Shown here piece after piece: positions 18,649 to 28,457 of a DNA stretch of 64,000 nt (position 1 is its first letter; every line of letters begins with the position of its first letter). The notes under the pieces were generated by a model. It worked only from the letters and a program-made list of their open reading frames with translations, did no database searches and had not been told where the DNA came from. Where the stretch lies: contig NZ_OZ242038.1 of NCBI RefSeq assembly GCF_965205175.1, forward strand, positions 930,001-994,000, written 5' to 3'. The stretch comes from Poriferisodalis sp965205175. Lineage in GTDB: Bacteria; Actinomycetota; Acidimicrobiia; Acidimicrobiales; Poriferisodalaceae. The position numbers and the translations under genes are program-made.

Positions 18649-19256
18649 GGCGATCGGTCGCCGGCCGCGAGAGCGGCGTGGCCCTGCCGCTGCACATCTG
18701 CCCGATGACCCGAGCGCACGTGCGGGACGTTCGCGCCATCGACCGGCTGGTGTACCCGCGGCGATGGTCGACGGCGCTGTATCTCGCCGAGCTGCGCCGT
18801 GGCGCAGAGCGGGTGTACCGCGTGGCCTGTCATGCCGCACGGGACGGCCGTGCGACCCGCGTCGTGGGTTACGGCGGCTTCATGATCGTGGCGGACGAAG
18901 GACACATCACCTCGGTGGCCGTCCACCCGGAGTTTCAGGGCCGCCGCATCGGCGCGCAGCTGATGCTGGAGCTGCACCGCGAGGCTCGCCGCGTGGACGG
19001 GCTGGAAGCGCTGACGCTGGAGGTGCGCGCCTCCAACGCTGCGGCGCAGCGCCTCTACCGCTGGTTCGGCTACGCACCGGTGGGCACCCGCAAGCACTAC
19101 TACCGCGACGGGCCCACGGGCCGCGAAGATGCGTTGGTGATGTGGTGCCACGACATCAACGGCCTAGGCCACGCCGAACGCTTGGAGGGCATCGCCGCAG
19201 CTCTCGACCTCGACTCCGGGGTGGCCTCCGGTGCCGCCATGCAGCCCCAGTCATGA
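18645..19256 (+). CDS. rimI: GNAT N-acetyltransferase, RimI-like
   Basis: The 203-residue GNAT protein contains the acetyl-CoA loop VAVHPEFQGRRIGAQLMLEL and the RimI-like tail LEVRASNAAAQRLYRWFGY. RimI acetylates the N-terminus of ribosomal protein S18 in enterobacteria; in this t6A gene cluster its substrate may differ. The C-terminus extends about 40 residues past the GNAT core. GTG 18645 overlaps tsaB, and its stop overlaps tsaD (ATGA). Confidence 0.88.
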   Translation: MRRSVAGRESGVALPLHICPMTRAHVRDVRAIDRLVYPRRWSTALYLAELRRGAERVYRVACHAARDGRATRVVGYGGFMIVADEGHITSVAVHPEFQGRRIGAQLMLELHREARRVDGLEALTLEVRASNAAAQRLYRWFGYAPVGTRKHYYRDGPTGREDALVMWCHDINGLGHAERLEGIAAALDLDSGVASGAAMQPQS

Positions 19257-20260
19257 CGACCATCTTGGGCATCGAGACCTCATGCGACGAGACGGCCGCC
19301 GCCGTCGTGGACGACGGCCGCAAGGTGCGCTCCAACATCGTCAGCAGCCAGGTCGAACTCCATGCCCGCTACGGAGGCGTGGTGCCCGAGATCGCGGGTC
19401 GTGCCCACGAGACGCTCATCACCCCGGTGGTGGCCGAGGCGCTGGTGGAAGCCGGTGCAGCCGACCGCGACATCGACGTGGTGGCGGCGACCTGCGGACC
19501 GGGCCTGGTGGGCAGTCTGCTCGTGGGAGTGGCCGCAGCCAAGGCGCTGGCACTGGTGTGGGATGTGCCCTACCTCGGCATCAACCATCACGAAGCCCAC
19601 CTGTACGCGGCACTGCTGGACGAACACGACGCCGAGGTGCAGTTCCCGCTCGTGACGCTGCTGGTCTCCGGCGGGCACACCATGCTCATCTCCTTCGAGG
19701 GGCACGGCCGCTACCGCCTGCTGGGCGCCACACGCGATGACGCGGCCGGGGAAGCCTTCGACAAGGTGGCGCGTTACCTGGGGCTCGGCTACCCGGGCGG
19801 CCCCGCCATCGACCGCTTGGCGTCCGAAGGCGACCCGACTGCGGTGCCGCTCACCAGAGCCATGCTCGACGACGGCTACGACTTCTCGTTCTCTGGCATC
19901 AAGACGGCCGTGATCAACTGGGTTCGAGCCCATCCGCTGGTCGCCACCGCCGATGTCGCAGCCTCGTTCCAAGCCTGCGTGACCGACGTGCTCACCCACA
20001 AGGCCCGCAGAGCGGCGCGCGAGACCAAGGCAGCCGGTATCTGCCTGGCTGGCGGTGTGGCGGCCAACAGCGCACTGCGCGAGCGCACGCTCGACATCTG
20101 CGTGGAAGACGGCATCAACGCGTACTTGCCCAGCCGGGCAATGTGTACCGACAACGCTGCCATGATCGCTGCCACTGCCTGGTACCGGCTTGCCAGCGAC
20201 GGGCCCACGGCGCTCGACAGCGGCGCCGATCCCAGTTTGCGCATTGCCTTTCTGGAATAG
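19253..20260 (+). CDS. tsaD: tRNA N6-adenosine threonylcarbamoyltransferase TsaD
   Basis: TsaD transfers the threonylcarbamoyl group to A37 of tRNA. The 335-residue protein starts MTTILGIETSCDETAAA. It has the metal-binding HHEAHLYA motif (about residues 109-116), VTLLVSGGHTML, the FSFSGIKTAV motif and LAGGVAANSALRERT. It completes tsaE-tsaB-rimI-tsaD. TsaC/Sua5, needed for the activated intermediate, is not in this window. Confidence 0.96.
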   Translation: MTTILGIETSCDETAAAVVDDGRKVRSNIVSSQVELHARYGGVVPEIAGRAHETLITPVVAEALVEAGAADRDIDVVAATCGPGLVGSLLVGVAAAKALALVWDVPYLGINHHEAHLYAALLDEHDAEVQFPLVTLLVSGGHTMLISFEGHGRYRLLGATRDDAAGEAFDKVARYLGLGYPGGPAIDRLASEGDPTAVPLTRAMLDDGYDFSFSGIKTAVINWVRAHPLVATADVAASFQACVTDVLTHKARRAARETKAAGICLAGGVAANSALRERTLDICVEDGINAYLPSRAMCTDNAAMIAATAWYRLASDGPTALDSGADPSLRIAFLE

Positions 20261-20295
20261 GAGCTCGCGGGTCGCGATCTGGTCCGCAGAAGAGG

Positions 20296-20324
20296 TTGCG
20301 GCTGCGCAGCCGTCCTCGTATCGT
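20296..20324 (+). promoter_or_regulatory. Predicted groESL promoter
   Basis: TTGCGG (20296-20301) and TATCGT (20319-20324) are spaced by 17 bp and abut the CIRCE element, as expected for an HrcA-repressed vegetative promoter. Predicted from sequence only. Confidence 0.5.
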
Positions 20325-20350
20325 TAGCACTCGCCCGGTGAGAGTGCTAA
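20324..20350 (+). promoter_or_regulatory. CIRCE operator (HrcA-binding site)
   Basis: This is a perfect match to the CIRCE consensus: TTAGCACTC (20324-20332), 9-bp spacer, GAGTGCTAA (20342-20350). It lies about 130 bp before groES and overlaps the predicted -10. HrcA bound here would repress groESL until heat shock. The hrcA gene is not in this window. Confidence 0.97.
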
Positions 20351-20482
20351 CTGACGCCGGGCACACCCATGATGCGGCCCGCCAGTCGGGTTGCCTCACG
20401 GAACACACCAGCCCAGGGCAACAACACAGCCCTTACACGGGCACGACACACAGGCCACAGCGCCACGGAGGTACATCCGACC

Positions 20483-20773
20483 ATGAACCTGAAGCCACTC
20501 GAAGACCGCATCGTCGTGCGTCCCAGCGACGCCGAGGAGACCACCGCCAGCGGCTTGGTCATCCCCGACACCGCCAAGGAGAAGCCGCAGCAGGGTGAGG
20601 TCCTTGCCGTGGGCCCCGGCAAGCGCTCCGACCAGTCCGGCGAGATCATCCAGATGGACGTCAGCATCGGCGACACCGTCGTCTACAGCAAGTACGGCGG
20701 CACCGAGATCACCGTGGCAGGCGAGGATCTGCTGATCCTGAGCGCCCGCGACGTGCTTGCCATCGTCGCCTAG
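20483..20773 (+). CDS. groES: Co-chaperonin GroES
   Basis: The 96-residue protein has the canonical N-terminus MNLKPLEDRIVVRP, the mobile loop EETTASGLVIPDTAKEKPQ, GEVLAVGPGKR and the C-terminal ILSARDVLAIVA. It caps the GroEL ring. ATG 20483 follows a GGAGGT site at 20467-20472. It is first in the operon with groEL, 54 bp upstream of it. Confidence 0.98.
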   Translation: MNLKPLEDRIVVRPSDAEETTASGLVIPDTAKEKPQQGEVLAVGPGKRSDQSGEIIQMDVSIGDTVVYSKYGGTEITVAGEDLLILSARDVLAIVA

Positions 20774-20827
20774 CAGCGCTGCCGCGACGACGACCAGTCC
20801 ACGACTGACGACAAGGAGAACCAACAC

Positions 20828-22480
<1,653 letters not shown>

Positions 22481-22537
22481 CTGCCCAGCGTTTTTTCCAC
22501 CAACGCGAGAAAAAGAACGCAATACAGGCAGTTGCTG

Positions 22538-22567
22538 CGATGGACCGGCGTTCACGCCGGTCCATCG
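22538..22567 (+). terminator. Strong hairpin after groEL
   Basis: A perfect 13-bp stem (arms 22538-22550 and 22555-22567, containing GATGGACCGGCG) closes a TTCA loop, 58 bp after the groEL stop. It lacks a long T-run, as is common in high-GC actinobacteria. It probably ends the groESL transcript. Confidence 0.75.
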
Positions 22568-22679
22568 TTGTCTTCGCAGCGCAGGTCAACCGTCGTCATG
22601 TGCCGGTAGATGCGTCCGCTGGTGACCGTTACGCCGACGGCCGCCTGGAGCGCTAACGACAGACCATCGGATCGGTCGT

Positions 22680-24251
22680 ATGCCCACACACACGCCGGCG
22701 CCCGGTGCGGCCGCCCACCCGACGGTCTTGGTGGTGGACTTCGGCGCGCAGTACGCGCAGCTGATTGCTCGGCGGGTGCGCGAGGCGCACGTTTACTCAG
22801 AAATCGTCGCCCACAACGTCACCGCAGCTGAGCTGGCTGAGCGGGCACCCGCGGCGATCGTCTTCAGCGGCGGCCCGGCTTCGGTGCATGTGGATGGTGC
22901 CCCGGGCATCGACCCCGGCGTCTACGAACTGGGCGTGCCGATCCTGGGCATCTGCTACGGCTCGCAGCTGCTGGCGCGGGACTTGGGCGGCCAGGTCGGG
23001 CGCAGCGGCCAAGGCGAGTACGGGCGCACGCTGCTCACACGGACCGACGCGCCGTCGCAGCTGCTGGCCGGCTCGGCGCCGCCGGAACCCGTGCCGGTGT
23101 GGATGTCCCACTTCGACGCCGTCACGGCGCCTCCCGCGGGCTTCGCGGTGACGGCGTCCACGGCGCACAGCCCCGCTGCGGTTATCGAAGACCCGCAGCG
23201 CCGCTTCTTCGGGGTGCAGTACCACCCCGAAGTGGCGCACACCTCGGGCGGCCAAGCCCTGCTGGAGCGGTTTCTTCACGACATCTGCGAGATCGACGCC
23301 GAGTGGACGATGGCCAACGTCATCGCCGAGAGCGTCGAAGCGATCCGTGCGCAAGTCGGCTCGGCGCGCGCCATCTGCGGGCTGTCGGGCGGTGTGGACA
23401 GTGCCGTGGCGGCGGCGCTCACCCAGCGCGCCATCGGCAGTCAGCTCACCTGCGTGTTCGTGGACACGGGCCTGATGCGTGCCGGCGAGGGAGAACAGGT
23501 GACCGACACCTTCCGTCGTACGCAGGGCATCGAGCTGATTCATGAGCGGACTGCGGCAGAGTTCTTCGAAGCGTTGGCCGGTGTGACCGAGCCCGAGGAC
23601 AAGCGCAAGATCATCGGCGAGAAGTTCGTGCGCATCTTCGAGCGGGCCGCGGGCGGCATCACCGACGCGCGTTTCTTGGTGCAGGGCACGTTGTATCCCG
23701 ATGTGATTGAGTCGGGTTCGTCGACCGCAGCGAAGATCAAGAGCCACCACAACGTGGGCGGCTTGCCCGCCGACATGACTCTTGAGCTGGTGGAGCCGCT
23801 GCGCAGCCTGTTCAAGGACGAGGTGCGTGCTGTCGGTGCCGAGCTGGGCCTGCCGCCTGAGATCGTGCGGCGCCAGCCGTTCCCTGGACCGGGCTTGGCT
23901 GTGCGCATCGTGGGCGAGGTCACACCCGAGGCCGTCGCGACCGTGCGTGCGGCCGACGTCGTCGTGCGTGAGTCGATTGCCCAGGCTGGCCTCGACGCCG
24001 AAGTGTGGCAGGCGTTCGCCGTGTTGGCCGACATCCGCAGCGTCGGCGTGATGGGCGACGAGCGCACCTACGCCCGTCCGATCATCGTGCGCGCTGTCAC
24101 CAGCGAGGATGCGATGACCGCTGACTGGGCCCGCCTGCCCCACGATCTGCTGGAGACGATCTCCTCCCGGATCGTCAACGAAGTCCCCGGCGTCAACCGA
24201 GTCGTCTACGACATCACCTCCAAACCCCCCGGCACCATCGAATGGGAGTAG
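22680..24251 (+). CDS. guaA: GMP synthase (glutamine-hydrolysing)
   Basis: GuaA aminates XMP to GMP. The N-terminal class I glutaminase has Cys92 in LGICYGSQLL and the His-Glu pair in VQYHPEVAHT. The ATP pyrophosphatase domain has LSGGVDSAVAAAL (from about residue 237), and the dimerisation domain ends with VVYDITSKPPGTIEWE. The 523-residue length is normal. The 199-bp gap before it contains the groEL terminator. Orthologues commonly follow groEL in Actinomycetota. Confidence 0.97.
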   Translation: MPTHTPAPGAAAHPTVLVVDFGAQYAQLIARRVREAHVYSEIVAHNVTAAELAERAPAAIVFSGGPASVHVDGAPGIDPGVYELGVPILGICYGSQLLARDLGGQVGRSGQGEYGRTLLTRTDAPSQLLAGSAPPEPVPVWMSHFDAVTAPPAGFAVTASTAHSPAAVIEDPQRRFFGVQYHPEVAHTSGGQALLERFLHDICEIDAEWTMANVIAESVEAIRAQVGSARAICGLSGGVDSAVAAALTQRAIGSQLTCVFVDTGLMRAGEGEQVTDTFRRTQGIELIHERTAAEFFEALAGVTEPEDKRKIIGEKFVRIFERAAGGITDARFLVQGTLYPDVIESGSSTAAKIKSHHNVGGLPADMTLELVEPLRSLFKDEVRAVGAELGLPPEIVRRQPFPGPGLAVRIVGEVTPEAVATVRAADVVVRESIAQAGLDAEVWQAFAVLADIRSVGVMGDERTYARPIIVRAVTSEDAMTADWARLPHDLLETISSRIVNEVPGVNRVVYDITSKPPGTIEWE

Positions 24252-24295
24252 GAGGGCGAGATATCAGACAGTCGAAGTTTCGGCACATCGCCTTG

Positions 24296-24691
24296 CTAGG
24301 CGACTAACGCTGCGCCTGGCAACGCAGCCAGTTGACGGTCGAGCGTGAGCAGCGGCTGCGCACCGACGCGTTGGCTAGCAGCGAGAATCATTAGGTCTGC
24401 GAAGCCTGCGCTTCCGCGCCGATATGCACCTACTGCTTGGGCAACGTCGTCGGCCGTCTCCACGGCGACTTCTTCTGCAGCTACGAGATCCATCAAGATG
24501 TCTGCGATGCGGGATCGGCTGAGTCGATATGCCCGCTCGAGGACCCAGACGGTTTCTGCCACGACCTCACGGCAGACGAACACTGGTTGTGCAGGAGTAG
24601 CCCGAGCAAGCACATCTCGTGCGGCAGCTGCCTGCTCCGGGTCGTCGTTCACCAGGAAGCGAACGAGCACGTTCGTGTCGATTGCGGTCAC
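24296..24691 (-). CDS. vapC: PIN-domain ribonuclease toxin (VapC-type)
   Basis: The 131-residue PIN-domain protein has its acidic residues in AIDTNVLVRFLVND, in VAETVWVLERAY and in GSAGFADLMILAASQRVG, followed by LLTLDRQLAAL. VapC toxins cut tRNA or rRNA; the target here is unknown. GTG 24691 overlaps the stop of the antitoxin gene (GTGA), so the two are probably translationally coupled. It appears intact. Confidence 0.88.
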   Translation of the reverse strand: MTAIDTNVLVRFLVNDDPEQAAAARDVLARATPAQPVFVCREVVAETVWVLERAYRLSRSRIADILMDLVAAEEVAVETADDVAQAVGAYRRGSAGFADLMILAASQRVGAQPLLTLDRQLAALPGAALVA

Positions 24692-24930
24692 CGCGATGTA
24701 GCGCCATCGGCGATTGCGTCGTCCATCTCGTCTAGCGTCACTGGCGGGCCGTCGTACTGCAAGGCACCGAACAGTCGGCTGAGCGGTCGCACCGGCACCA
24801 CGCGGACGCTGTCTCCTTCGATGATGTAGCGCACCTTGTCGCCCGGCTTCAGCGATAGGCAGTCTCGCACTCGGCGCGGCAACGTCGTTTGGCCCTTGGA
24901 GGTAATGGTCGATTCGAGCATTTTGGACAT
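24688..24930 (-). CDS. vapB: AbrB/SpoVT-family antitoxin (VapB-type)
   Basis: The 80-residue swapped-hairpin DNA-binding protein shows ESTITSKGQTTLPRRVRDC and LKPGDKVRYIIEGDSVRVVP, then an acidic C-terminal tail likely to bind and block the PIN toxin. It is first in a two-gene operon with vapC. A 7-bp inverted repeat 34 bp upstream is a candidate autoregulatory operator. Confidence 0.88.
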   Translation of the reverse strand: MSKMLESTITSKGQTTLPRRVRDCLSLKPGDKVRYIIEGDSVRVVPVRPLSRLFGALQYDGPPVTLDEMDDAIADGATSR

Positions 24931-24963
24931 TTCCGCGAGTTTCCCTGCGATCTGTCGATCTGC

Positions 24964-24983
24964 CTTGACTATAGCCAGTCAAG
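24964..24983 (-). promoter_or_regulatory. Candidate vapBC operator (inverted repeat)
   Basis: CTTGACT (24964-24970) and AGTCAAG (24977-24983) form a perfect 7-bp inverted repeat with a 6-bp spacer, upstream of vapB. TTGACT within each arm also resembles a -35 element. AbrB-type antitoxins usually bind such repeats; binding here is inferred. Confidence 0.45.
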
Positions 24984-25119
24984 TTCCTCAATTGCGGAGC
25001 GGTTGACCGTTGGCGCGCCGACCACGCCCATGCCCATGTCGGTATGTCCGGTGGCGTGGACACGCGGGCGGCCGGTTCGTAGCAACCTGAGTTGAGCAGG
25101 AGCGGTAGCGTGCTGTTGC

Positions 25120-25620
25120 ATGGCGACGCGAGCCGAGGCAGCCAGCCAACCTCCGGGTTCTGATATCGCTGGCACGCGCGGCCCGAACAGCGTCGGAGCG
25201 GGCACCGGCCTCGCAACCGCAGAGATCGAGGTGCGCTCTGGGCCGCCGAACGCGCTCTGGCGGTACGTGCCGACGCTGCGCAATGAAGATGACCACTGGC
25301 GGCTGCGGATCGTGGCTCACGACTTCGGCATGGTCTGGGAAGAGACCGACCTCGCGCAGCGTCTGAGCCTGGTGGAGACCGAACCGGCGCCGTTCGACCA
25401 ACGATGGGATGCGTTTCTGGCTGCGTATGTGGAGCATCGTTGCAGCGAGGACGGGCTGGTGCCGCCGCCGTGGGTGATGCAGCCCGAGCGTCACCTGCGG
25501 ACGTTCTGGCATCCCTGCGGCTGCCCGGACTGGGACTTGGTGCGTTCGATCGTCACCACTCCAGGCGCCTTCGAGCTGCACGGCATCTGGCTGCCACGCG
25601 ACGAACTCCTAGTGGTCTGA
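25120..25620 (+). CDS. Uncharacterised protein paired with a nucleotidyltransferase-type toxin gene
   Basis: The 166-residue protein has no signal or membrane segment. Its second half (WDAFLAAYVEHRC, PPPWVMQPERHLRTFWHP, GAFELHGIWLPRDELL) resembles, in my reading, the C-terminal region of XRE-type antitoxins that accompany DUF6036 nucleotidyltransferases. No helix-turn-helix is seen at the N-terminus, which is low-complexity up to about residue 40. It lies 116 bp before such a nucleotidyltransferase gene. An antitoxin or partner role is inference; it could be a remnant that has lost its DNA-binding domain. Confidence 0.5.
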   Translation: MATRAEAASQPPGSDIAGTRGPNSVGAGTGLATAEIEVRSGPPNALWRYVPTLRNEDDHWRLRIVAHDFGMVWEETDLAQRLSLVETEPAPFDQRWDAFLAAYVEHRCSEDGLVPPPWVMQPERHLRTFWHPCGCPDWDLVRSIVTTPGAFELHGIWLPRDELLVV

Positions 25621-25736
25621 GCCGTGCAACCGCGCCGACGCCGCGCCAGCGGGGGCAACCAGTTCACGGCTCCGACTCAGCAGTCCACCACCCAAGTATC
25701 GACGCTCGGACATCAGCAGCACGCCAACGGGCCGCG

Positions 25737-26309
25737 ATGATGGACACGCTCAACGCAACCGGCCTGCGCGAGGCGTTCAGCGATCTTGCCGAGCGCCTGC
25801 ACAAGCAGTCTGTGCATGCGCGCCTGTACATCGCAGGAGGCGCAGCCATGGCGCTCGCCTACGACGAGAACCGACTCACGCGTGATGTCGACGCAGCCAT
25901 CGAAGCCGGATGGGACGAGGTGACAACCGCAGCGCACGCCATCGCCGCCGAGCGAGGCTGGCCGGCGTCGTGGCTGAAGGAGCAGGCCACCGCGTACATG
26001 CCGCCGCCGGCAGGTCGGTGTGGACGTGTGGTGTTCGAGCATGCGAACCTGACGGTGTGCGCCGCGTCGCCAGAGCAGATGCTCGCGATGAAGGCGCGTT
26101 CGGCGAGGCGTGTCGACGAAGCCGATTTCGCAGTCCTGCTGTCGCTGACCGGCTTGGACGATGCAGCAGCCGTCATCGAGCTGGCCGAGCGTGTCATCCC
26201 CGGCGCACCGCTGAGCCCCCGACAGATCCGATGGATCGAACACTGCCTCACCGCTGCGGGCACTTCCGGTCTTGCCTGCGAACCGCCTGATGATGTCAGC
26301 CGCACATAG
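25737..26309 (+). CDS. DUF6036-like nucleotidyltransferase (AbiEii/MNT-type toxin candidate)
   Basis: The 190-residue protein has the minimal-nucleotidyltransferase signature YIAGGAAMALAYDENRLTRD followed by VDAAIE, with the expected GG and paired Asp residues at about 32-54. A helical C-terminal half follows (MLAMKARSARRVDEADF). This architecture occurs in AbiEii/DUF6036 proteins, often toxins of toxin-antitoxin pairs. ATG 25737 is chosen; a second ATG follows directly. A 57-bp piece of this gene is repeated 906 bp downstream. Confidence 0.65.
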   Translation: MMDTLNATGLREAFSDLAERLHKQSVHARLYIAGGAAMALAYDENRLTRDVDAAIEAGWDEVTTAAHAIAAERGWPASWLKEQATAYMPPPAGRCGRVVFEHANLTVCAASPEQMLAMKARSARRVDEADFAVLLSLTGLDDAAAVIELAERVIPGAPLSPRQIRWIEHCLTAAGTSGLACEPPDDVSRT

Positions 26310-26324
26310 GACGCAATAGGGCGT

Positions 26325-26707
26325 TCAATCTCCCCATCGCTTCACCGAGACAGTGTCGCGGAAAGCACTGCTCGTCAACGCCGTGATGTCGCCAAAGTCA
26401 CCAGTGATGATGTCGAGCCCAAATCGGGCAGCGACGACGACGAGGTGGGCATCGACCACATCGCTCGTGCGTGAGGCCGCAAGCGCAGCACCCACGGGCT
26501 TGATGTCATCCGTCACGAACGGGTGTCGGCCATCGGCCCCAACATTCGTGCGAGCAGTACTTGCGTTCGGCCGCTGCGCCAGACTTGAGCCACGATCGGA
26601 GCGGTAGTGTGCAGCGTAACGTTGTTGCGGAGGGCCGCGGCGAAGAATGTGTGAGCGGATTTCTGAGCGCGGTCAAGCGCAACTAGGACGCCCGCGTCGA
26701 GGATCAC
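26325..26707 (-). pseudogene. Frameshifted PIN-domain toxin (second vapC)
   Basis: Two minus-strand frames together make one PIN protein. The first part (from GTG 26707) reads VILDAGVLVALDR... TTAPIVAQVWRSG and stops at TGA 26515-26513. The second, in another frame from GTG 26516, continues VTDDIKPVGAALAASRTSDV, VDAHLVVVAARFG, IITGDFGDI. The PIN acidic residues are thus split between them. The junction is a GTGA overlap, so a mutation, a sequencing error or reinitiation would all fit. The start overlaps the antitoxin stop by 1 bp, the usual coupling. Confidence 0.7.
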
Positions 26708-26961
26708 TAAGAGAAATAGCGTTCGGTCATCGCCGAGACTTCGGCCTCGTCTACCGGCCCTGCCACGGCTTCCCATTCGTCGACCAGCTGTGCCAGCGCT
26801 TGGCGGCGGCGTTGCTCCTGTGCAAGCAGCCGGATTCCGTGTCGGATTACCCGTGATTGGTCGCCGTAGTCAACTGCGAGCTGAGCCAGCAGCGCCCGGT
26901 CCTCGTCGCTCAGCCGAATAGTCGTCGTGCGTGTCGCCGCCACGCTCCAATGGTAGCGCAT
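26707..26961 (-). CDS. Ribbon-helix-helix-type antitoxin of the broken vapC
   Basis: The 84-residue protein has a short N-terminal strand TRTTTIRLSDEDRALLAQLA followed by helices and an acidic tail (DEAEVSAMTERYFS). This is the layout of RHH antitoxins that precede PIN toxins. I prefer ATG 26961; a more distal ATG at 27006 would add 15 basic residues. With its toxin disrupted it may persist as an orphan. Confidence 0.6.
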   Translation of the reverse strand: MRYHWSVAATRTTTIRLSDEDRALLAQLAVDYGDQSRVIRHGIRLLAQEQRRRQALAQLVDEWEAVAGPVDEAEVSAMTERYFS

Positions 26962-27024
26962 CGGTAGCACCGCGCTTAGCGGTCGTGACAGCGCCCGCCG
27001 AAGCACGCCGCGCGGCCAGGGCCA

Positions 27025-27081
27025 GAAGCCGATTTCGCAGTCCTGCTGTCGCTGACCGGCCTGGACGATGCAGCAGCCGTC
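27025..27081 (+). repeat. 57-bp duplicated fragment of the nucleotidyltransferase gene
   Basis: Positions 27025-27081 match 26119-26175 at 56 of 57 bases (one C/T difference). They encode the same EADFAVLLSLTGLDDAAAVV in the corresponding frame, followed soon by a stop. Flanking sequence is not alignable. This is the relic of a second, mostly deleted copy of the DUF6036-like gene. Confidence 0.85.
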
Positions 27082-27105
27082 GTGACGCTGGGGTAGCGCG
27101 CAGCG

Positions 27106-27143
27106 CTAGTGGCACGCTATTGCACTAGTGGCACGCTGTTGTA
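27106..27143 (+). repeat. 19-bp tandem repeat before the ATPase gene
   Basis: Two adjacent 19-bp units starting CTAGTGGCACGCT (27106-27124 and 27125-27143) differ at two positions. They end 24 bp before the ATPase start, so they may be a regulator-binding site or a slippage product. Confidence 0.7.
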
Positions 27144-27167
27144 CCGACTGCCGTACACTGGACGGGG

Positions 27168-28457
27168 ATGAGCATCCAGCCGCCGCGAGTGCCGCCCCCG
27201 AATCTCTTCACCCCGGACTTCGGCCAGGCGCCACATGCGCTCGCCGGCCGCGATGCCATCGTTGCCGATCTCAGCGAAGGGCTGACCGCCGGCCCGCTCG
27301 ACAAGCGCTTCACGACACTGCTGCTCGGCCCGCGAGGGGCTGGCAAGACGGCTCTGCTGCACCATCTGCGTGACGCGACGGCATCAACCGGTTGGATCGT
27401 GCTGCCGCTCGATGCTGGCACTCCCGGTCTTCAGAATCGGCTGGATACCTACATTCGTCAGGTCCAGCAGCCGGACAGGCTGGCTTACGCCGAGGCCCCC
27501 GGACCGACCGAGCGACGCACAACCATGAAATTCAAACTCCTGTCGTTTGAGTGGCAGCGACAGGCAGTACGTCAGACACCCATGAACCAGGACATGCGAC
27601 TTCAGTTGAGTATTTTGGCAGAGAAAGCGGCCGAAAATAACTCCGCTGTATTGCTGATTGTGGACGAAGTGCATGGCGTTCGTCGCCAAGAAATGCGAAG
27701 GCTCGCGCTGGACGTGCAGCATGTCACCAAAGGAGAGCGGCTGCCTCTGGCGTTGGTCGGAGCTGGTCTGTCGCGTCTGAAGCACACGCTTTTGGCTGAC
27801 AACAAGATGACGTTCTTCCATCGCTGCCACCGCGTCGAATTGCCGCCTATAGCTGCTGCTGATGTCGCTGGTTTCTACACAACCATCATGCAAGATGCTG
27901 GCGGATCGATAGAGGAGGATGCACTGGATATTATGGTGGCATCTGCCGCAGATGCGCTGCCCTATAAGATGCAGTTGGTCGGCGATTATGCTTGGCGTTT
28001 CTCTGGTGCTCCGACACGCCCAGTTGATGTCGCTGCTGCTAAGCGATCTGTGGAGGCAGCCGAAGAGACCTTCTATCAAAATGTGGCTCTGCCAGCGTGG
28101 TATGAGCTCAGCCATAACGAGCAGGAATATCTGATCACACTGGCAGAACTGGGCGGCACAGCACCACAGGGGTTCGTGGCCCAAAACATGCCGCCTGTAC
28201 AGGGCAGAATTGCACATTTGGGAATGCGTCTTGTCAACTACGGCTGTGTACTGCGTGATGCTGACGGACTGGTGCGGTTCGGTCACGTCCTGAACTCAGC
28301 AAGCATGGAACGTATCTTGGCAGAGGAGCGGGACGACCCAGACGGCAGCGGAGTGGCCAATGGGGCCAACCAGCAGAAATGCGGTGCCTGGATGCCGCGA
28401 GCGAAAGCCGCCTGCGTTCTCCTGCACGGCCATAGCGGAGCTCACCGCTCTCACTGA
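27168..28457 (+). CDS. AAA-type ATP-binding protein with Cys/His C-terminal tail
   Basis: The 429-residue protein has an intact P-loop (LLLGPRGAGKTALLHHL, about 50-66) and Walker B (LLIVDEVHG, about 164-172). A sensor-like segment LALVGAGLSRLKH and a winged-helix-like region (about 320-390) follow, so it resembles STAND/archaeal-type ATPases found in defence loci. Residues about 405-429 form a small Cys/His motif (CGAWMPRAKAACVLLHGH, then GAHRSH), perhaps a zinc knuckle. The middle of the gene (about 27500-28300) is visibly lower in GC, suggesting transfer. Function is unassigned. Confidence 0.65.
   Translation: MSIQPPRVPPPNLFTPDFGQAPHALAGRDAIVADLSEGLTAGPLDKRFTTLLLGPRGAGKTALLHHLRDATASTGWIVLPLDAGTPGLQNRLDTYIRQVQQPDRLAYAEAPGPTERRTTMKFKLLSFEWQRQAVRQTPMNQDMRLQLSILAEKAAENNSAVLLIVDEVHGVRRQEMRRLALDVQHVTKGERLPLALVGAGLSRLKHTLLADNKMTFFHRCHRVELPPIAAADVAGFYTTIMQDAGGSIEEDALDIMVASAADALPYKMQLVGDYAWRFSGAPTRPVDVAAAKRSVEAAEETFYQNVALPAWYELSHNEQEYLITLAELGGTAPQGFVAQNMPPVQGRIAHLGMRLVNYGCVLRDADGLVRFGHVLNSASMERILAEERDDPDGSGVANGANQQKCGAWMPRAKAACVLLHGHSGAHRSH

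Noticed and set aside
26513..26516. Second selenocysteine candidate at the TGA in the split PIN toxin
   Set aside because: The continuation is in a different frame, so read-through of TGA would not join the two halves.
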